Shown: positions 14,601 through 25,705 of the stretch, piece after piece
How the letters are laid out: each line of letters starts with the position of its first letter
How positions within the stretch are numbered: the first letter of the stretch is position 1
NCBI GenBank assembly: GCA_003260075.1
Contig: QLIY01000338.1
Location: forward strand, 90,289 to 154,288
DNA length: 64,000 nt
Direction of reading: 5' to 3'
Origin: Phallusia mammillata
Lineage: Eukaryota > Chordata > Ascidiacea > Phlebobranchia > Ascidiidae
Made by a program: the position numbers and the translations under genes
The notes under the pieces: model-generated
Database searches by the model: none
What the model saw: only the letters and a program-made list of their open reading frames with translations
Told to the model about the DNA's origin: nothing

Positions 14601-14797
14601 CACCACGCACCGATCTGGCGGCGCTAAAGAGCTCACCCAACCCTAACCACATAGAAAACATACGCGCCACGCATCAGCGATTATCCTCCGGTGACGTATT
14701 TAACGGTTCATCGGGCACGGCGGAGGAATATGAAGTGTGGCGCAAACAAAATAGTCCCGTGACATCACCGAACAAGAGCACGCGAGTCAGTCGCTGA
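5669..14797 (+). CDS. NAV: Neuron navigator (NAV/unc-53 family) AAA+ protein, short isoform
   Basis: Fourteen exons: 5669-5909, 6205-6353, 7559-7692, 8901-9054, 9731-9935, 10539-10735, 11049-11217, 11631-11778, 12243-12333, 12832-13009, 13091-13245, 13501-13649, 13962-14142, 14512-14797. Phases agree throughout and give about 800 aa once a 34-nt insertion in exon 11 is discounted. The N-terminus is Ser-rich with a basic KKKRW segment. A coiled-coil-like stretch is encoded by exons 4-5. The C-terminal half matches vertebrate NAV proteins: Walker A GPSGTGKS near residue 454, a Walker B-like VIIVEN near 523, then GRFLRR and WHHVNR motifs. NAV proteins are cytoskeletal, microtubule-associated regulators of cell migration and axon growth. 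The ATG was chosen because an in-frame TAA lies two codons upstream. The calponin-homology domain of long NAV isoforms is absent, so this is a short isoform or an internal-promoter transcript. Partial copies of exons 5 and 10 lie beside G runs and were not used. Confidence 0.9.
6034..6083. repeat. Poly-T tract with an ambiguous base
   Basis: A long T homopolymer in NAV intron 1, interrupted by one c and one n. It is either a poly-A tail of a minus-strand retro-insertion or simply low complexity. The n marks uncertain sequence. Confidence 0.7.
6478..6606 (+). mobile_element. tRNA-derived SINE-like repeat, copy 1
   Basis: Contains a pol III B-box-like GGTTCGAATTCC followed by a tail (ggctaaattgttctagcctgtg...) that recurs at 40.5 kb with about 80% similarity by eye. 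The dispersed copies and tRNA-like internal promoter point to a SINE. It lies in NAV intron 2. Confidence 0.55.
6739..6945. repeat. Direct repeat split by a G run (NAV intron 2)
   Basis: About 90 bp before the G run at 6832-6842 is repeated after it with a single visible mismatch (caaatcct versus caaattct). This is the first of ten such G-run junctions inside the NAV gene and is probably an assembly artefact. Confidence 0.8.
7829..8152. repeat. Direct repeat split by a G run (NAV intron 3)
   Basis: About 150 bp is duplicated around the G run at 7987-7996, with a few substitutions between copies. It has the same structure as the other junctions. Confidence 0.8.
8349..8664. repeat. Direct repeat split by a G run (NAV intron 3)
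   Basis: About 150 bp is duplicated around the G run at 8502-8511, with allele-like substitutions. Confidence 0.8.
9058..9370. repeat. Direct repeat with two G runs (NAV intron 4)
   Basis: A unit of about 145 bp occurs twice. Each copy ends in the same aggt motif followed by a G run (9206-9215 and 9360-9370). The copies differ by scattered substitutions and small indels. Confidence 0.8.
9540..9774. repeat. Direct repeat duplicating the start of NAV exon 5
   Basis: The copy before the G run at 9653-9662 includes the splice acceptor and the first 40 or so bases of exon 5 (from 9610). The copy after it leads into the complete exon at 9731. The first partial exon would not be usable. Confidence 0.85.
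10038..10484. repeat. Direct repeat split by a G run (NAV intron 5)
   Basis: About 220 bp is duplicated around the G run at 10264-10273, with substitutions and small indels. The repeated segment includes the hammerhead-like core described separately. Confidence 0.8.
10048..10090 (+). ncRNA. Hammerhead-like ribozyme core (candidate)
   Basis: CTGACGA at 10048-10054 is followed by a possible stem II (GACA at 10056-10059 with TGTC at 10068-10071), then GAAAC at 10072-10076, then a possible 4-bp stem III (ACGT with ATGT). This is the conserved core order of hammerhead ribozymes, as known from Penelope-like and other retroelements. Stem I pairing is weak next to the core, and the duplicated copy at 10281 has lost stem II pairing. 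It is a candidate or a relic only. Confidence 0.35.
11980..12190. repeat. Direct repeat split by a G run (NAV intron 8)
   Basis: About 98 bp is duplicated around the G run at 12080-12090, nearly identical between copies. Confidence 0.8.
12343..12875. repeat. Direct repeat duplicating the start of NAV exon 10
   Basis: The copy before the G run at 12579-12589 contains intron 9 and the first 42 bases of exon 10 (from 12537). The copy after the run repeats the intron with indels and continues into the full exon at 12832. Confidence 0.85.
13123..13180 (+). repeat. 24-bp exonic duplication with a G run (NAV exon 11)
   Basis: The 24-bp segment 13123-13146 recurs at 13157-13180, separated by ten G. 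The extra 34 nt would shift the frame inside a conserved part of the AAA+ domain. Removing one copy plus the G run restores the frame to the downstream conserved residues. Confidence 0.9.
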
Positions 14798-15789
14798 ATT
14801 TTTGTTCTTATTTTATTGTCGTGTCATTGAATGTTTGTTTTGACGCGCGTCAATGCCTACCCGCGTCCGCATGGTGAAAACACGCCCCCTGGTGGAGAGG
14901 CTTTACACAGCGATCCACTGTTTGACCTCATGAAGTTAATAGTTTCAGTTCCATTTCATCATGTTGTTGTTGTTGCTTTTCACATTATTTTTGTGCCACT
15001 GCATACAGTCCAGGTTTTATGCGGAGTACCTCAAACTGTTTCCACGTTGTAACGCGATTTTCTACGAGGCCTTTATCGCAACATTTACACCACAATGATC
15101 CGCAGATTGCAAATATGTGAAGGCCAAATACCAAAGCGGGTTTTTCAACCAACTTTGTGCAACAAAAACAAGGCTAACCTGGCTAAAGAAAAACTGGAAA
15201 ACTTAGCCTTTACTCAAGAGAAAAAATTGAAATATACAATTCGTTTGATACCAAAGTATATATTAGAAACTAGAAACGATTTAGACTGGTATGTAAATCG
15301 TTTTCGCTGTGTCATGCTTGCAGCTATAATCACAACGTATATGCATACGTCATCACAAGCTGCTTTGTGCCAACTAGCGGCCAACCACAAGTCTGCGTCT
15401 CGTGTACAAAATTATTGTTGCTTCTTTCTCAACTGTGCTTCTCAATTTCTGACGGTCGGTTTTTGCAACCGCTTGGTGCGCTGTTTCCTCTTCTGCAAAT
15501 CACGTGACGTGGGTTGCTGTCTGTACAGCCTTTCTCATGCTTTTCGTTTATTACTGTTTTTATGCGTTTTCGTAGCATTGTTGTAAACAGCGTTGTGAAA
15601 TACGAAGAAGCCAATCGCAGATTGAAACAGAGAAAAAAGTTGTGGATTTTGTTCATAGAATAGTTTGCGGGCAGTTCAGGGGTATTGTTAGCTACGGGTC
15701 AAAATGTGGTTCAAATAATCACAACAAACTTTAATTCCAACTTCTCAAATTACTCCGACGCCCTCGCACTCGATAAAACGTTCAACACA

Positions 15790-15945
15790 GATTAACCGGA
15801 ATTTCGAGTGTTTCAATTTTTGATTTGATTAACCGGAATTTCCGGGTGATTCGATTAACCGGAATTTCCGGGTGATTCGATTAACCGGAATTTCGGGTGA
15901 TTCGCTTAACCGATATTTCGGGATGATTCGATTAACCGGAAAGAA
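15790..15945. repeat. Minisatellite, about 25-bp unit (gattaaccggaatttccgg)
   Basis: Five to six tandem copies of a unit containing attaaccggaatttcgggt are visible, with point differences between units. Confidence 0.85.
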
Positions 15946-16061
15946 TAATTTGTTTTAGCGAAAGCTTTGTAATTTCTTGATTTCGCCGCTGCTATCTAGC
16001 TTACTCAGTAAAACTGAAGCTGCAAGATAAGTGTGACTGTCACGTGATCACATTCGTTGTA

Positions 16062-16400
16062 GGGATGGGCCGAGCCGAGCCAGAACCCGAGTACTCGGTA
16101 CCGAGCATCGCTGTTTTTAATGCTCGGTGCTCGGCCGAGTAGTTGCACAAACTGACCCGAGCGTCAAATTTGCATATTCATGTCCTGCTAACATACGTAA
16201 CTAGTGTTCTAAAGGGTGTCTATGAACAAAAACGAATGATTTTTTAAATGTATTAAATGGTGGAAAAACGCGTATTTTATGGGCAGCTTAATAAAACACC
16301 GCCGGTGACGTAAGAGACCTTGTTGAGATAAACGCAGAAAGGGGATTTTTGTGACGTCATAATGCACCGAGCGTTGAAGTGAGATGCTCGGTGCTCGACC
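16062..16400. repeat. CTCGG/CCGAG-rich repeat patch
   Basis: Contains several copies of gctcggtgctcgg and its complement, some forming local palindromes, at both ends of about 330 bp. It is probably a dispersed or degenerate transposon. No clear terminal repeats with a target duplication were found. Confidence 0.35.
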
Positions 16401-17099
16401 AAACAGAACATTTTCAATTCGTTGTTTCAAAAACACAAACCATGTTGAATAGTGCAGTTGGCACTTAGTAAGAACTTGCAATCAGTCCCCCTTGCCAGAA
16501 CATAGCTTTCCGATTGTTAGTGCATAATGCTCTTTATTAAACCCTTGTTATGTCACAGATGGCGATCAGATAACAAGTCAATACACCAGGCGCACGGCTT
16601 TGCAGCGATAAAAGGAACATTCTGGGCCTATTTTAATCGATTGTTTTTTATTTGTTTGCATTTTTAAGACATCCTTAATAAAAGTTTTGTGCTTTCATCT
16701 GCTACGATGAAAAGGATGATTTAGTCAGAAAATTAGTGTACTTAAATTATTAAATGCTTGGAAAGCTTTAATTTACACCTGTATTTTAGTATTGCATTAA
16801 ATCACTACCTTGCCTTCAAAATCAGAACTGAAATAGATTTGTATTATGTTGGAACCATGACTACCACAGGAATGTGGTGAAATGAAGCAACAGGATCACA
16901 AACATTTGTCAAACATCGTTTCATGGTAAAGAGACTAGATGAAAAAATCCGTGGGAAGGCCACCCCAGCCTCTTCCACCATTCGACCACCACTAACATCA
17001 ACCTTCATTGGCACATCTTAAAACCATTTGCATCGTTTGGTTTGACCATAAACGAACAATCGCATGAAGTCATCCAACCATGACGCATTTTGTCACGGT

Positions 17100-20000
17100 T
17101 CACTGCCCATCAAAAGTTCCAGGTTTTCGATTTCGGTCACGGTTGAGTAGCTTTGCAGCATTTCTATGTTTTTTCTTGTAATCCTTGAAGATAAAACACA
17201 AATGAAAAGACATTAGGGAAACGTTCAGCATAGAAATGTTTCCATCAATGGCTTTCTTCAAATTGAATTGATTTCGTCCATTCTTAGATTACAATTTATC
17301 AAAGCAACTAATACAACAAAAAGTATCTTCTCACCACAACATGCACAACTAAAAAAAACTATGTTAATTTGTCTGAAATCAAGATTGAAGCCACCGCCCC
17401 ATGCAAATGCTATAAGCTTGTGAAAGACAACTGTTAAACAGCCACAGAAAGTAGAAAAGCAACTATGGCATTATTCATGCATCTAAAGCAGTGAAATTTT
17501 AGTCCTTGATGCAGAAAATAAAGAAATGAAAGCAGTCATGAATGTTACACAGCTACACTTGACAGATTAGGCAACTACGATTCATGCATCGGTAGCACAG
17601 ACAATTATAGCTCTCATACAAGAGATGTGGCAAAATATGAAGCAGCAGCAGCAAGCAATAGATGTTGATGAACATCTAAGAAGACTTACAGCTTTTAGCA
17701 CATCTTTGCATTCCAGCCACTCATCTCGAATTTCCTCCATACTTTTGCCGGAACAAAATAAACGCGGGCCTTGCAACAGACGCTCGTCGTTAGGTGAAAG
17801 CATAAAAAGAGTGCTGGGTTTTGTAGAAGCAGAAGCTTGTGGAGAACCTAGGGGACATTTTAAAATCACTTTAGGTTGGGACCAGTGTTGTTTATCAGTA
17901 AAAGTGAACAAAATTCTGATATACGACTGTAATAATTTGTGAAACTTTGCAAACAATTGAACAAAATTCTGTTCAAAAAGTGTCGCATACTGTACATAAG
18001 TTTGGAAATGATGTGAACTTTTTTTCTAAATCAATCTTTGTTTTGCCTGCTATGAGTTTGTGCATATTTTAAGGAAAAATGTTATCAACCAATAATTTGC
18101 TATGAACTGCGTCAAATGCAATTTATGGCAACTGATAAGACACACAACTTGAAAAATTTGCAATACACAACAACTTTGCTGCCCATCATACCAAAAAGTT
18201 TTGCTGACAGTAGCAATCTGTATGGAAACAAACAACAAAATCAACCAGAGTGATTGATTGTCATTTGTCATTCGCAATAATAAGATAACCCTCGTTCAAC
18301 TCAACTTTACCCAATGTTTAGAACCTTACAGAACAACAAAACAACCCCGAACAAACAAAGCAATGTTCCTACCTTTATCCAGTTTGTGTTCTTCCTCCAT
18401 TTTTTCATCCTCTTCCACTTCACTGTCACTGCTGTCATGTTTGAAAACCTTTTTCCCAAACTTTTCACTGAGCTTCTGTTTTTCAGTTTTAGGTGGTAAA
18501 TCTTTGAAACAACAGTTAATGTAAAGCAAATATAAAGCAATTAGAGTGTATAAAGCTGTTCTTGCTCTTACCAAAGTACTTCAGAATATGTAAATTGTAG
18601 AAAGGGCTGATTAACTATTTTATACAAATTACGCAAATCCTAAAATAAAAAGCCATCTGGTAACGTCTTATTTTAAACATTACTACATAATTGAACAGGT
18701 TTACTACAGTACACATGCATAGGCGTCGATTTAGGGGTGACATGTCTCCCCTCCTGAAAAAACAGGGGTGACAACATATGTATTGTCTCCCCTGTTTTTT
18801 GTTTGAAATAAAGTATTGCCAGAAAAACCACATACACGCCTATGCCGTAAACCGGCTGTTTGTAAGATTGAAGGTCACAATCAATGACAAATGCAAGTGT
18901 CTCGTGGTTTGTTATGCAACGTAACAATGGTTGCAGTAACAATCAGCATTGTTATGTGATAGTTAATTGATTTATTCCCAGCACAGGGTGGTGGTTAAAG
19001 TATCTTATATTTGCTTTATGTTAACTGCAGAAATGACTAGTCCAGGGCTGTACAACATCTTCGCCATGACGGCCGCATCGCAGATCTTTATTTCACCAAA
19101 AGCCGGCCAATTGCCTGCTTGCTTGTGTTTTAAAATTACTGATGTAAAGAAATATTATATATAATATGTCAACCATCTAATGGCGCCTAAAAAGTTGAGA
19201 TTAATTTCTAACTTGAAGCGCAGATTGACCTGAAAAGTCTGACGATCAGTCTTAGCTGTTTATGACGTCATAATCTATATTGTGACGCTTAGCGTATCTG
19301 GTTTTTCCCATTGTTTGCATACAACAGGCATAAAAAAGTCTGCAACGTATGATCCCTAACTGGTAATACTTTTTCAGTTCCATAAAATGTGTTTAGAGCA
19401 GCTTGAAAATCAAAATATTTGACAAAAGAGTTTTTATTTACGTCACGGCCGCCAGTACATATATTTTAATAAACATGTTCACGCCCGCAGGTTGTGCACC
19501 TCTGTACTAGTCAAAGTAATAGGCATTTTTGCAGCCAAACGCAAGCAACCCTCGAATAAGACGTTTTCTGTTTAATGTTGAGTCATTTGAAAATCGTCAC
19601 ACGCAATGTAAATGAACATCTTGAACAACGTACACTTAAATCCTGTCGCAATTTCACTATCTGACTGTGTGAAAGTTTGCTCTATCTGCCAGCTTTATTT
19701 TGTTACGTGCAACCAAATATGGGTCATAACTTAGATCGTGCGGTCGCCAGGACAACGGAGCAGTTAACGCAACTGCCCTAAAATTATGGGTTTTAACGGC
19801 TGATGGATGTTTTCAAAACATGGAAAAGTCTCCCCTAAAATGTTGCCAATAGTTAAAAAATCGACGCCTATGTACACATGGACCATTATAACTTGCATGT
19901 CAATATGTGTAATGGGGCCAATTTTCATTTACACAAACAAGAACCACCATACGCTTCAGCAAACACTGGAATACAATATTAACTTGGTACAAAAATGTTT

Positions 20001-22198
20001 CTTACCTTCATGGATGTAGGGAAGTTGATCTTCATCGGAAGATTGATCATCTTCTGGATCTCTTCCCAACATCTTCAGGAACGAGAAGGTCTGAGCATCC
20101 TCATCATTTTGCTCACTGTGATCTTCGGTTTTATCCTTTGTAGAAAAACAACAGACAACACTTGCAGAGGTATAATAGCCCAAGAATCCCAAAATGTGGG
20201 TAGGTTTTCTGCGATTATTACAAAACAATAAACTAAGCTATTTCGTAATTGTAATTATAACAAGAAAAACAAAATCTCCTTGTGTGTATCAAGTGTTTGA
20301 AACATATATACCTTATTATCTTCTTTTTGTGATTTTCCAAATGCACTTTTCAATTCAGTTGTACTTGTCTCGTAAAACTTGCTAGAGTCAACCGGAACTG
20401 GTTTGTCTTTCTTTTTCTTTTTTCTCTTTTTCTTCTCAACTTTATCACTGAGGAAAAGCAACATGACAAAAACGAGTATAAGACAGTGCAAACAATAGTT
20501 TGAACTATATTAACAATCTACTCAACAAATTGTTAACCACACACACTACACAATATATTGAACACAAAGGTGTTTTTTGTCTTGTCACTTATGCCCGAAC
20601 TGTAACCTGGTTTGTTTAACTTCCATCTGAGCATGTCCTTCTTTAGTTGGGTCGTATCGTTTGGTGTCAGGGTCAACAAAAGTTGCAGATTTCCGCTTCA
20701 ATGCTTTTGCAGTAGCCGCAACTCCTACAACTTGCTGGAGAATTGCAAGATTCCGTCGTTTCTCTGTAAAAATTAACACTGTTACATCAGATGCTTAGTT
20801 TTGTCCAGATCAAAGAGTTTACTGTTGCCAGGCTTATCAAATAATAACTATTTTAGCTATGTACACAACACACTTATGTCAGATTTATATTTTTATGATA
20901 TTTCAAACAGGCTCAATAAACATTTGAACATAACTCAGTTAATACAACCTTTCTGTGGTGATAACTTTATTACTACACAGTCCACCCCACCATCAGTTTG
21001 ATCCATTTGTTTATCAACCGAAGCTTCGTTTTCTTCTGAGCTACTGTTACTTTCAACAAATCTTTCATCCATTTTAAATCTCGCATCCATTCCAGTTCTA
21101 TAAAATTTATTCCAAACAATTAGAACAGAGTTGTAGCAAACTGACTTCATTGTTGTGAATTTTAAACCTTGATTGAATTTCGAGCAACTTTTTTCCTTGT
21201 TTTCCCTCAAACTGATGTTTAATTTGGATTTCATCGTCGCTGTAATCATTATCAAGTCCCAGAATATCTTCCACAGCTGCAGCCTGTTTGTAAACAAGAT
21301 TTACTTCAGAAACACTAAGCTTTACTTTCAACACTTTTTCTCAAGTCTTGACATAAGTATGTAAAATAAGCTCTTGTTGCCAGGCATATTGTAACCAAGT
21401 ATTGCTCATCCAGCAGTTATATTATAACTATCGACATTTCGACGTCCAATACCAGTCTGCAGAACATGGCAGTTTCCCGACGAGATCTCGTGCGTGCAGG
21501 GCCAACATGTCCCGCATGCACAACCCGTAAGTTCCCGCGCAAGACCTATTTAGGTGCAAAGCAAGTAAAAGAGGTTAAGACAAGCCAAATAAATGCCTGG
21601 GGTGCAAAATTTTCGGGTGCAAAAAATGTATTTGAAAAAAAAAAAACGCCTGCAACTATCACACTGGTGTATAACCAAACAATAATTTAAACATACTTTT
21701 GTTATCTTTCCATCATCGTTTGTTTGTTGCACATCTTCATTGCTGTCAGAACTGTTGTCATCAAACTTAAAGTGTTTGTTGGTTTTCTTGCTTTGATCCT
21801 AAAATAACAGAACAGTTTACAGTTGCAGAAATTTGCAACAACTGAAACCAGAAACACCAAAATACACACAATTTCAAGCAGATTAACTGGAACAATTTGA
21901 AAATGATCACACTAGTGAGAAATTGGCCAAGAGTAAAACTTGTTAAGAAACAATTACATTTTCTGTTGTCATTGTAAAAAAAATAAGTTTGAAAATGATA
22001 AAATGTTAGAAAATAAAGGCATAAATTTTTTAGGCAATTATATTTGAAATCAGGTAGTAAGAATAATAAACGCTCACTTACTAAATTACTTAACGAAACT
22101 TTAATAAGCAGTTTTGTTTTTGCTTCGAGTGCCTTCTTTTCCTCGAGAGATTCCAACCTAATTTTGTTGGATAAACTTTTCTTGCTCGGGCCTTTCAT
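17100..22198 (-). CDS. NOL8: NOL8-like nucleolar protein, C-terminal region without RRM
   Basis: Ten exons on the minus strand, 5' to 3': 22198-22082, 21798-21697, 21283-21168, 21097-20991, 20763-20589, 20447-20312, 20135-20006, 18501-18373, 17847-17690, 17183-17100. All phases agree and give 417 aa. Ordered landmarks match the C-terminal half of vertebrate NOL8: an acidic Ser/Asp stretch, QFEGKQGKKL, ARFKMDERF, YDPTKEGHA, a Lys-rich block, TFSF, SPNDERLLQGPRLF, then a basic tail starting DYKKKHRNA. NOL8 is a nucleolar protein needed for rRNA processing and cell growth. The vertebrate protein is over 1,100 aa with an N-terminal RRM, which is missing here. Only about 300 bp separates this ATG from the stop of the upstream dioxygenase gene, so there is little room for it. 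One donor, after 20991, is a weaker GTGGGG. Confidence 0.85.
18718..19872. mobile_element. 1.16-kb non-autonomous DNA transposon (hAT-type TSD)
   Basis: The left end starts CATAGGCGTCGATTTA and the right end is its inverse (ATCGACGCCTATG). Both are flanked by the identical 8-bp direct repeat tacacatg (18710-18717 and 19873-19880). The 8-bp duplication fits the hAT superfamily. No transposase frame is visible. It sits in a NOL8 intron. Confidence 0.8.
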
Positions 22199-22504
22199 AC
22201 TTCTTAAATTTACGGACCAAATCAACGCATTTATATCCAAAATTGTTAATATTAACAACTCGTTTTTTAACATTCAACAATTGTTTTGTCACGTGTTAAT
22301 GCTTTTTTTCCAATTCCCGCATTAGTCTCAAAGCAGTCTCGTAAATAAAGCAATTTAGTTGACACTTTTACCAAACCTTTGAAACAACATTTTTTTTTTT
22401 ATTATTGCACAAGCCACGTATACCACGTAAGTGGGTAATAACGAGAAAACAATATCAGAATCAAGATGCAAATAAAAATTAGTCAGATGTTGGTGGTATC
22501 GTTT

Positions 22505-25500
22505 TTATTGTTTTGCATTTTCGTTTTCACTTGGGACATCTTCGTTGACTTTCTTTGCCACAATGGTTTTGTCCTCACTTGGATCCATAAACCATTTGCC
22601 GGACAAGTCTTCGAACTCCTGACAATCCATAAGTGCAGAGTCATCAACCTGTTAAAACGTCAATAAACGAGATTAAAATCGTGCAAAGATAAGTCTCTGC
22701 AGTTATACTTTCAAATTGTGTATTTTTTGTGATAAAACAAAACCTTAGATCGAAGAGTTTGTTTTCAACCTGTTTTAATCGTTTAAAAGTTTGGCCACGG
22801 CTGAATTAACCACCAAATGTAAAGTTAGCACGCGTTTGTGGCAACGGAATTAATAGGGGCTGCGCACTTTTTACATTCGATTTTCAGGGTTGTCTTATTA
22901 TTTGAAAGTTCAGCCACGTCATATTTTCCAAATCATACTGCTTGACCTCCTTTGAACGTAAACATTGATGCAGCCGTACAACAATATTTTCAGGTTCAGA
23001 TCTGCTACGCCCGTATTCGTACCAACAAACTCTTCAGCCACAATCCACCACGGCAGTGTGTACCAAACATTGTGTATAGGGCACATAGGTGTGGGGAAAT
23101 TTCGACCCTAAGTTTGGTCCAGTACAAACTTAAACTTGTATCAAGGTAACACACAACAAACATTACCTTGTGTAGCTTGGTCGCCCTCGCGTGGTGATGA
23201 TCCACATATGAATCATTGTCCATCCGATTGTAGCAAGGAATAAGAACCCACCTCTTGCGATCCGACCAGTTTTGATCGCTGACAACGAAAACAAAGTTAG
23301 TAATCATCTTTTCAACAGGATAAACTTACTAAAACCCACCACAGACTAATTTATATCGCCTTGGCATCTGGCACAAATTAAAAAACACATGGAAATTTTA
23401 TCACGCGAAGAATGGGTATCACGGCCCATTGCGGAGGATAGCCACGAATTTGAACACCCTAATGTTGTAAAACTTGTACCAGTTAAACTGACCTTGCATG
23501 TAAAACGTTGCAGTGAAAAAATATTCCATCGCCAGGTTTCAGTTCAACGTAAAATTCCTCCAAAACTTTTTTGCACTAGAAATAAATTTGAAACATAAAT
23601 AAGACCATGCAGTAACGAAGCATATTAAATTGTTTGAGTTTTTAACATCATAACGCTTTATGCTTTGTGTTTGTACTAAATGATAAAGTTACCTCTTCAA
23701 GACGGTCAGGATCAGCGCCATTTTGGCTTCCTATCCTCACGTGATCAAGTCGGCCGAGTTTGTGACTTCCACGGAGCACCTGGAGGTACAAATTGATTCC
23801 ATACAAATAAAGTTTCTCAAACAAACAGAATCACAAGCTTTTACCTTTAAACATCCATTTTCTTTATCGCATTTGTCGATTGCAATAAAAACAGACAGAA
23901 GATTAGGAAATAGAAGTCCGTTCTTGTACCAATATCTAAAAGTCACCAGCAATAAAGTTTTGAGTCAAGCTTGCAATTTAGGTGCTGTACTTATATTTAT
24001 ATGATGTATAGCAGTGGTCGGCAACCGCCGGTCAGCTAGAAGTACAATTTTCAGGTTTAATGTATTAAAACATTTTACCCATGTATCCCGGCGATTATAA
24101 ACTAATTTAAGTGTTTTGATTGCTAAATATTTGTAGTTTTTCGAAGACCGGTCAGCAATAAAATTTCACTTTTAAAAACGGTCCCCAGTACAAAAGAGAT
24201 TGCCAACCCCTGATGTATAGGTTTAAAAACCAGTATTGTATACTGCTACACGTCAATCAAACCAGTTCAGATTTTTTACCCATAATCTTGATGCCATTCG
24301 AAACCTCCTACTTTTCCTTTTTCCTTCATGTTGAGCTTTGTGTGATAATGATAAACTTCTCCGCCAAGCAACTGCGCAAAACAGTAAACAAATCCGCGGT
24401 CAGTTTCTATGCATTCGTATAAAGAGCAAAACATCCCATTGTTTAACAGATACGTAAACGGACACCGAAAAAACCATGGGTTATCGAGTCAAGTGTCATG
24501 TTATTTGAATTGTGGTTGAACTCCGTTGTCTGGATATGTTCTGCCGTAGGATCGCAACCGACCGCACGAACCTGGCGGGGTACGTCCGGTTGCATGAGAC
24601 GGTGATACATAATAATAGATATTGGCTACTTTAAACTATCTCCATCCCACGCACCTCCTCTGTAGTGTCCACGACGCGTCTGCATCTTCCGAACAATCCC
24701 GTGTAATCGTTGCCAGGGTGATTCCACAAAACCATCGAAAGTTTTCCTCCCTTTCCGTCCGTCAGAGCGATCGCGTGCTTCATCACGTGACCCAAGTTTA
24801 CGGCGTGTTCCAGTTTGTCTATCTCAGGCTGTGTGAAAAGCCCTCTGAAAAACACAACAACACCTCATTGATATCTGTATTTCTATTATATTTTAGTTAA
24901 AGAGATTGTTCTGCGGTAAAAACGATGAGCAACCTCCTTTGACAATGTGTACCAAAGTTTACGGGTTCAAATCCCATGTCGACCACAGTGTTTTCCTGAA
25001 CTTTGGGCAATGCTTTAACCAAGTTGAACCTGATCGGTTTAAATAAATAGAAGTTACCAACCCAGCAAACGACAGCAGACCAAGTGTGCTTTGTGAGCAG
25101 ACGCATTCTGGTTGTTGTTCACTCACCGAGGTTAAAATGAAACAAAAAATCCCAATGTAATTATGTCTGCTAAAATTTCATTAAGGTTCCAGTTCTATAG
25201 TGACACCTTAGCATCCAAATCGTAGACACATTAGTTGCGAATTCGTACCGAAATAACCTAATATTAAACTGCAGTAGTCATTACCTGACTAGAACGAAGC
25301 CATCCTCTTCGTAAGCTATTTTCATTTCATCCGTGACCTTCAACCTTTCACCTGGCGTGTATTTAAATTCTGGAACGGGACCTAATACAAATACATAAAT
25401 ACGATCAACTGAACAGAAGCAGACAAAACATTTTTAATGCTAAAACAACAACGACAAAGTTTCATTGAAGCACATGCAGACAACAAGGCCAGCTTGTCAT

Positions 25501-25705
25501 CTTTATGATTCTAAAAATGCGTATCTTGTTTTGCTAATACTCATGCAGTGAACGTTTTAAAGATGTTTGGTGATTTTTAACTTATTGAAGTTTCCGTCCG
25601 TATTTTCCAAACCCACTCGAATCGTCAGCTCGTTTAGTTTAATGATACGAAACTATATCTGAATTTAAATCTTGTTCAAATCTCACCTGGATTTCGTTTT
25701 GCCAT
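22505..25705 (-). CDS. Phytanoyl-CoA dioxygenase (PhyH) family Fe(II)/2-oxoglutarate oxygenase
   Basis: Nine exons, 5' to 3': 25705-25687, 25381-25285, 24844-24655, 24371-24280, 23935-23845, 23779-23693, 23575-23493, 23278-23167, 22648-22505. Phases agree, giving 304 aa, a usual length for the family. The facial triad is visible as HQD (His129, Asp131) and the distal His218 in LHASDQN. Arg229 before Trp is the likely 2-oxoglutarate ligand. [17 protein letters not shown] and [10 protein letters not shown] are further family motifs. It resembles the ectoine-hydroxylase/PhyH-like clade shared by bacteria and marine invertebrates more than human PHYH or PHYHD1, so the substrate cannot be predicted. 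There is no signal peptide and no obvious C-terminal SKL, suggesting a cytosolic enzyme. The first exon encodes only six full codons (MAKRNP) plus one base and rests on splice phase alone. Confidence 0.88.
24012..24212. mobile_element. hAT-like MITE, 201 bp
   Basis: Ends CAGTGGTCGGCAACC...GCCAACCCCTG form terminal inverted repeats. The flanking 8-bp repeat atgtatag is exact (24004-24011 and 24213-24220). It lies in an intron of the dioxygenase gene. Confidence 0.85.

Larger units (their letters stand above)
14798..17099. other. Intergenic region between convergent NAV and NOL8 genes
   Basis: Expected to hold the NAV 3' UTR and the NOL8 3' end. A 163-codon open frame at 15095-15586 has no recognisable domain and a composition like its surroundings, so I do not call it. 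A minisatellite (15.8-15.9 kb) and a GC-richer CGAG/CTCGG repeat patch (about 16.06-16.4 kb) lie here. Confidence 0.6.

Noticed and set aside
15095..15586. 163-codon open frame downstream of the NAV gene
   Set aside because: No recognisable domain, odd Cys/Phe-rich composition, no splice links, and it lies where the NAV 3' UTR is expected.
22199..22273. Extended NOL8 start at 22273
   Set aside because: The extra residues are hydrophobic and unlike NOL8. The ATG at 22198 begins the conserved region.
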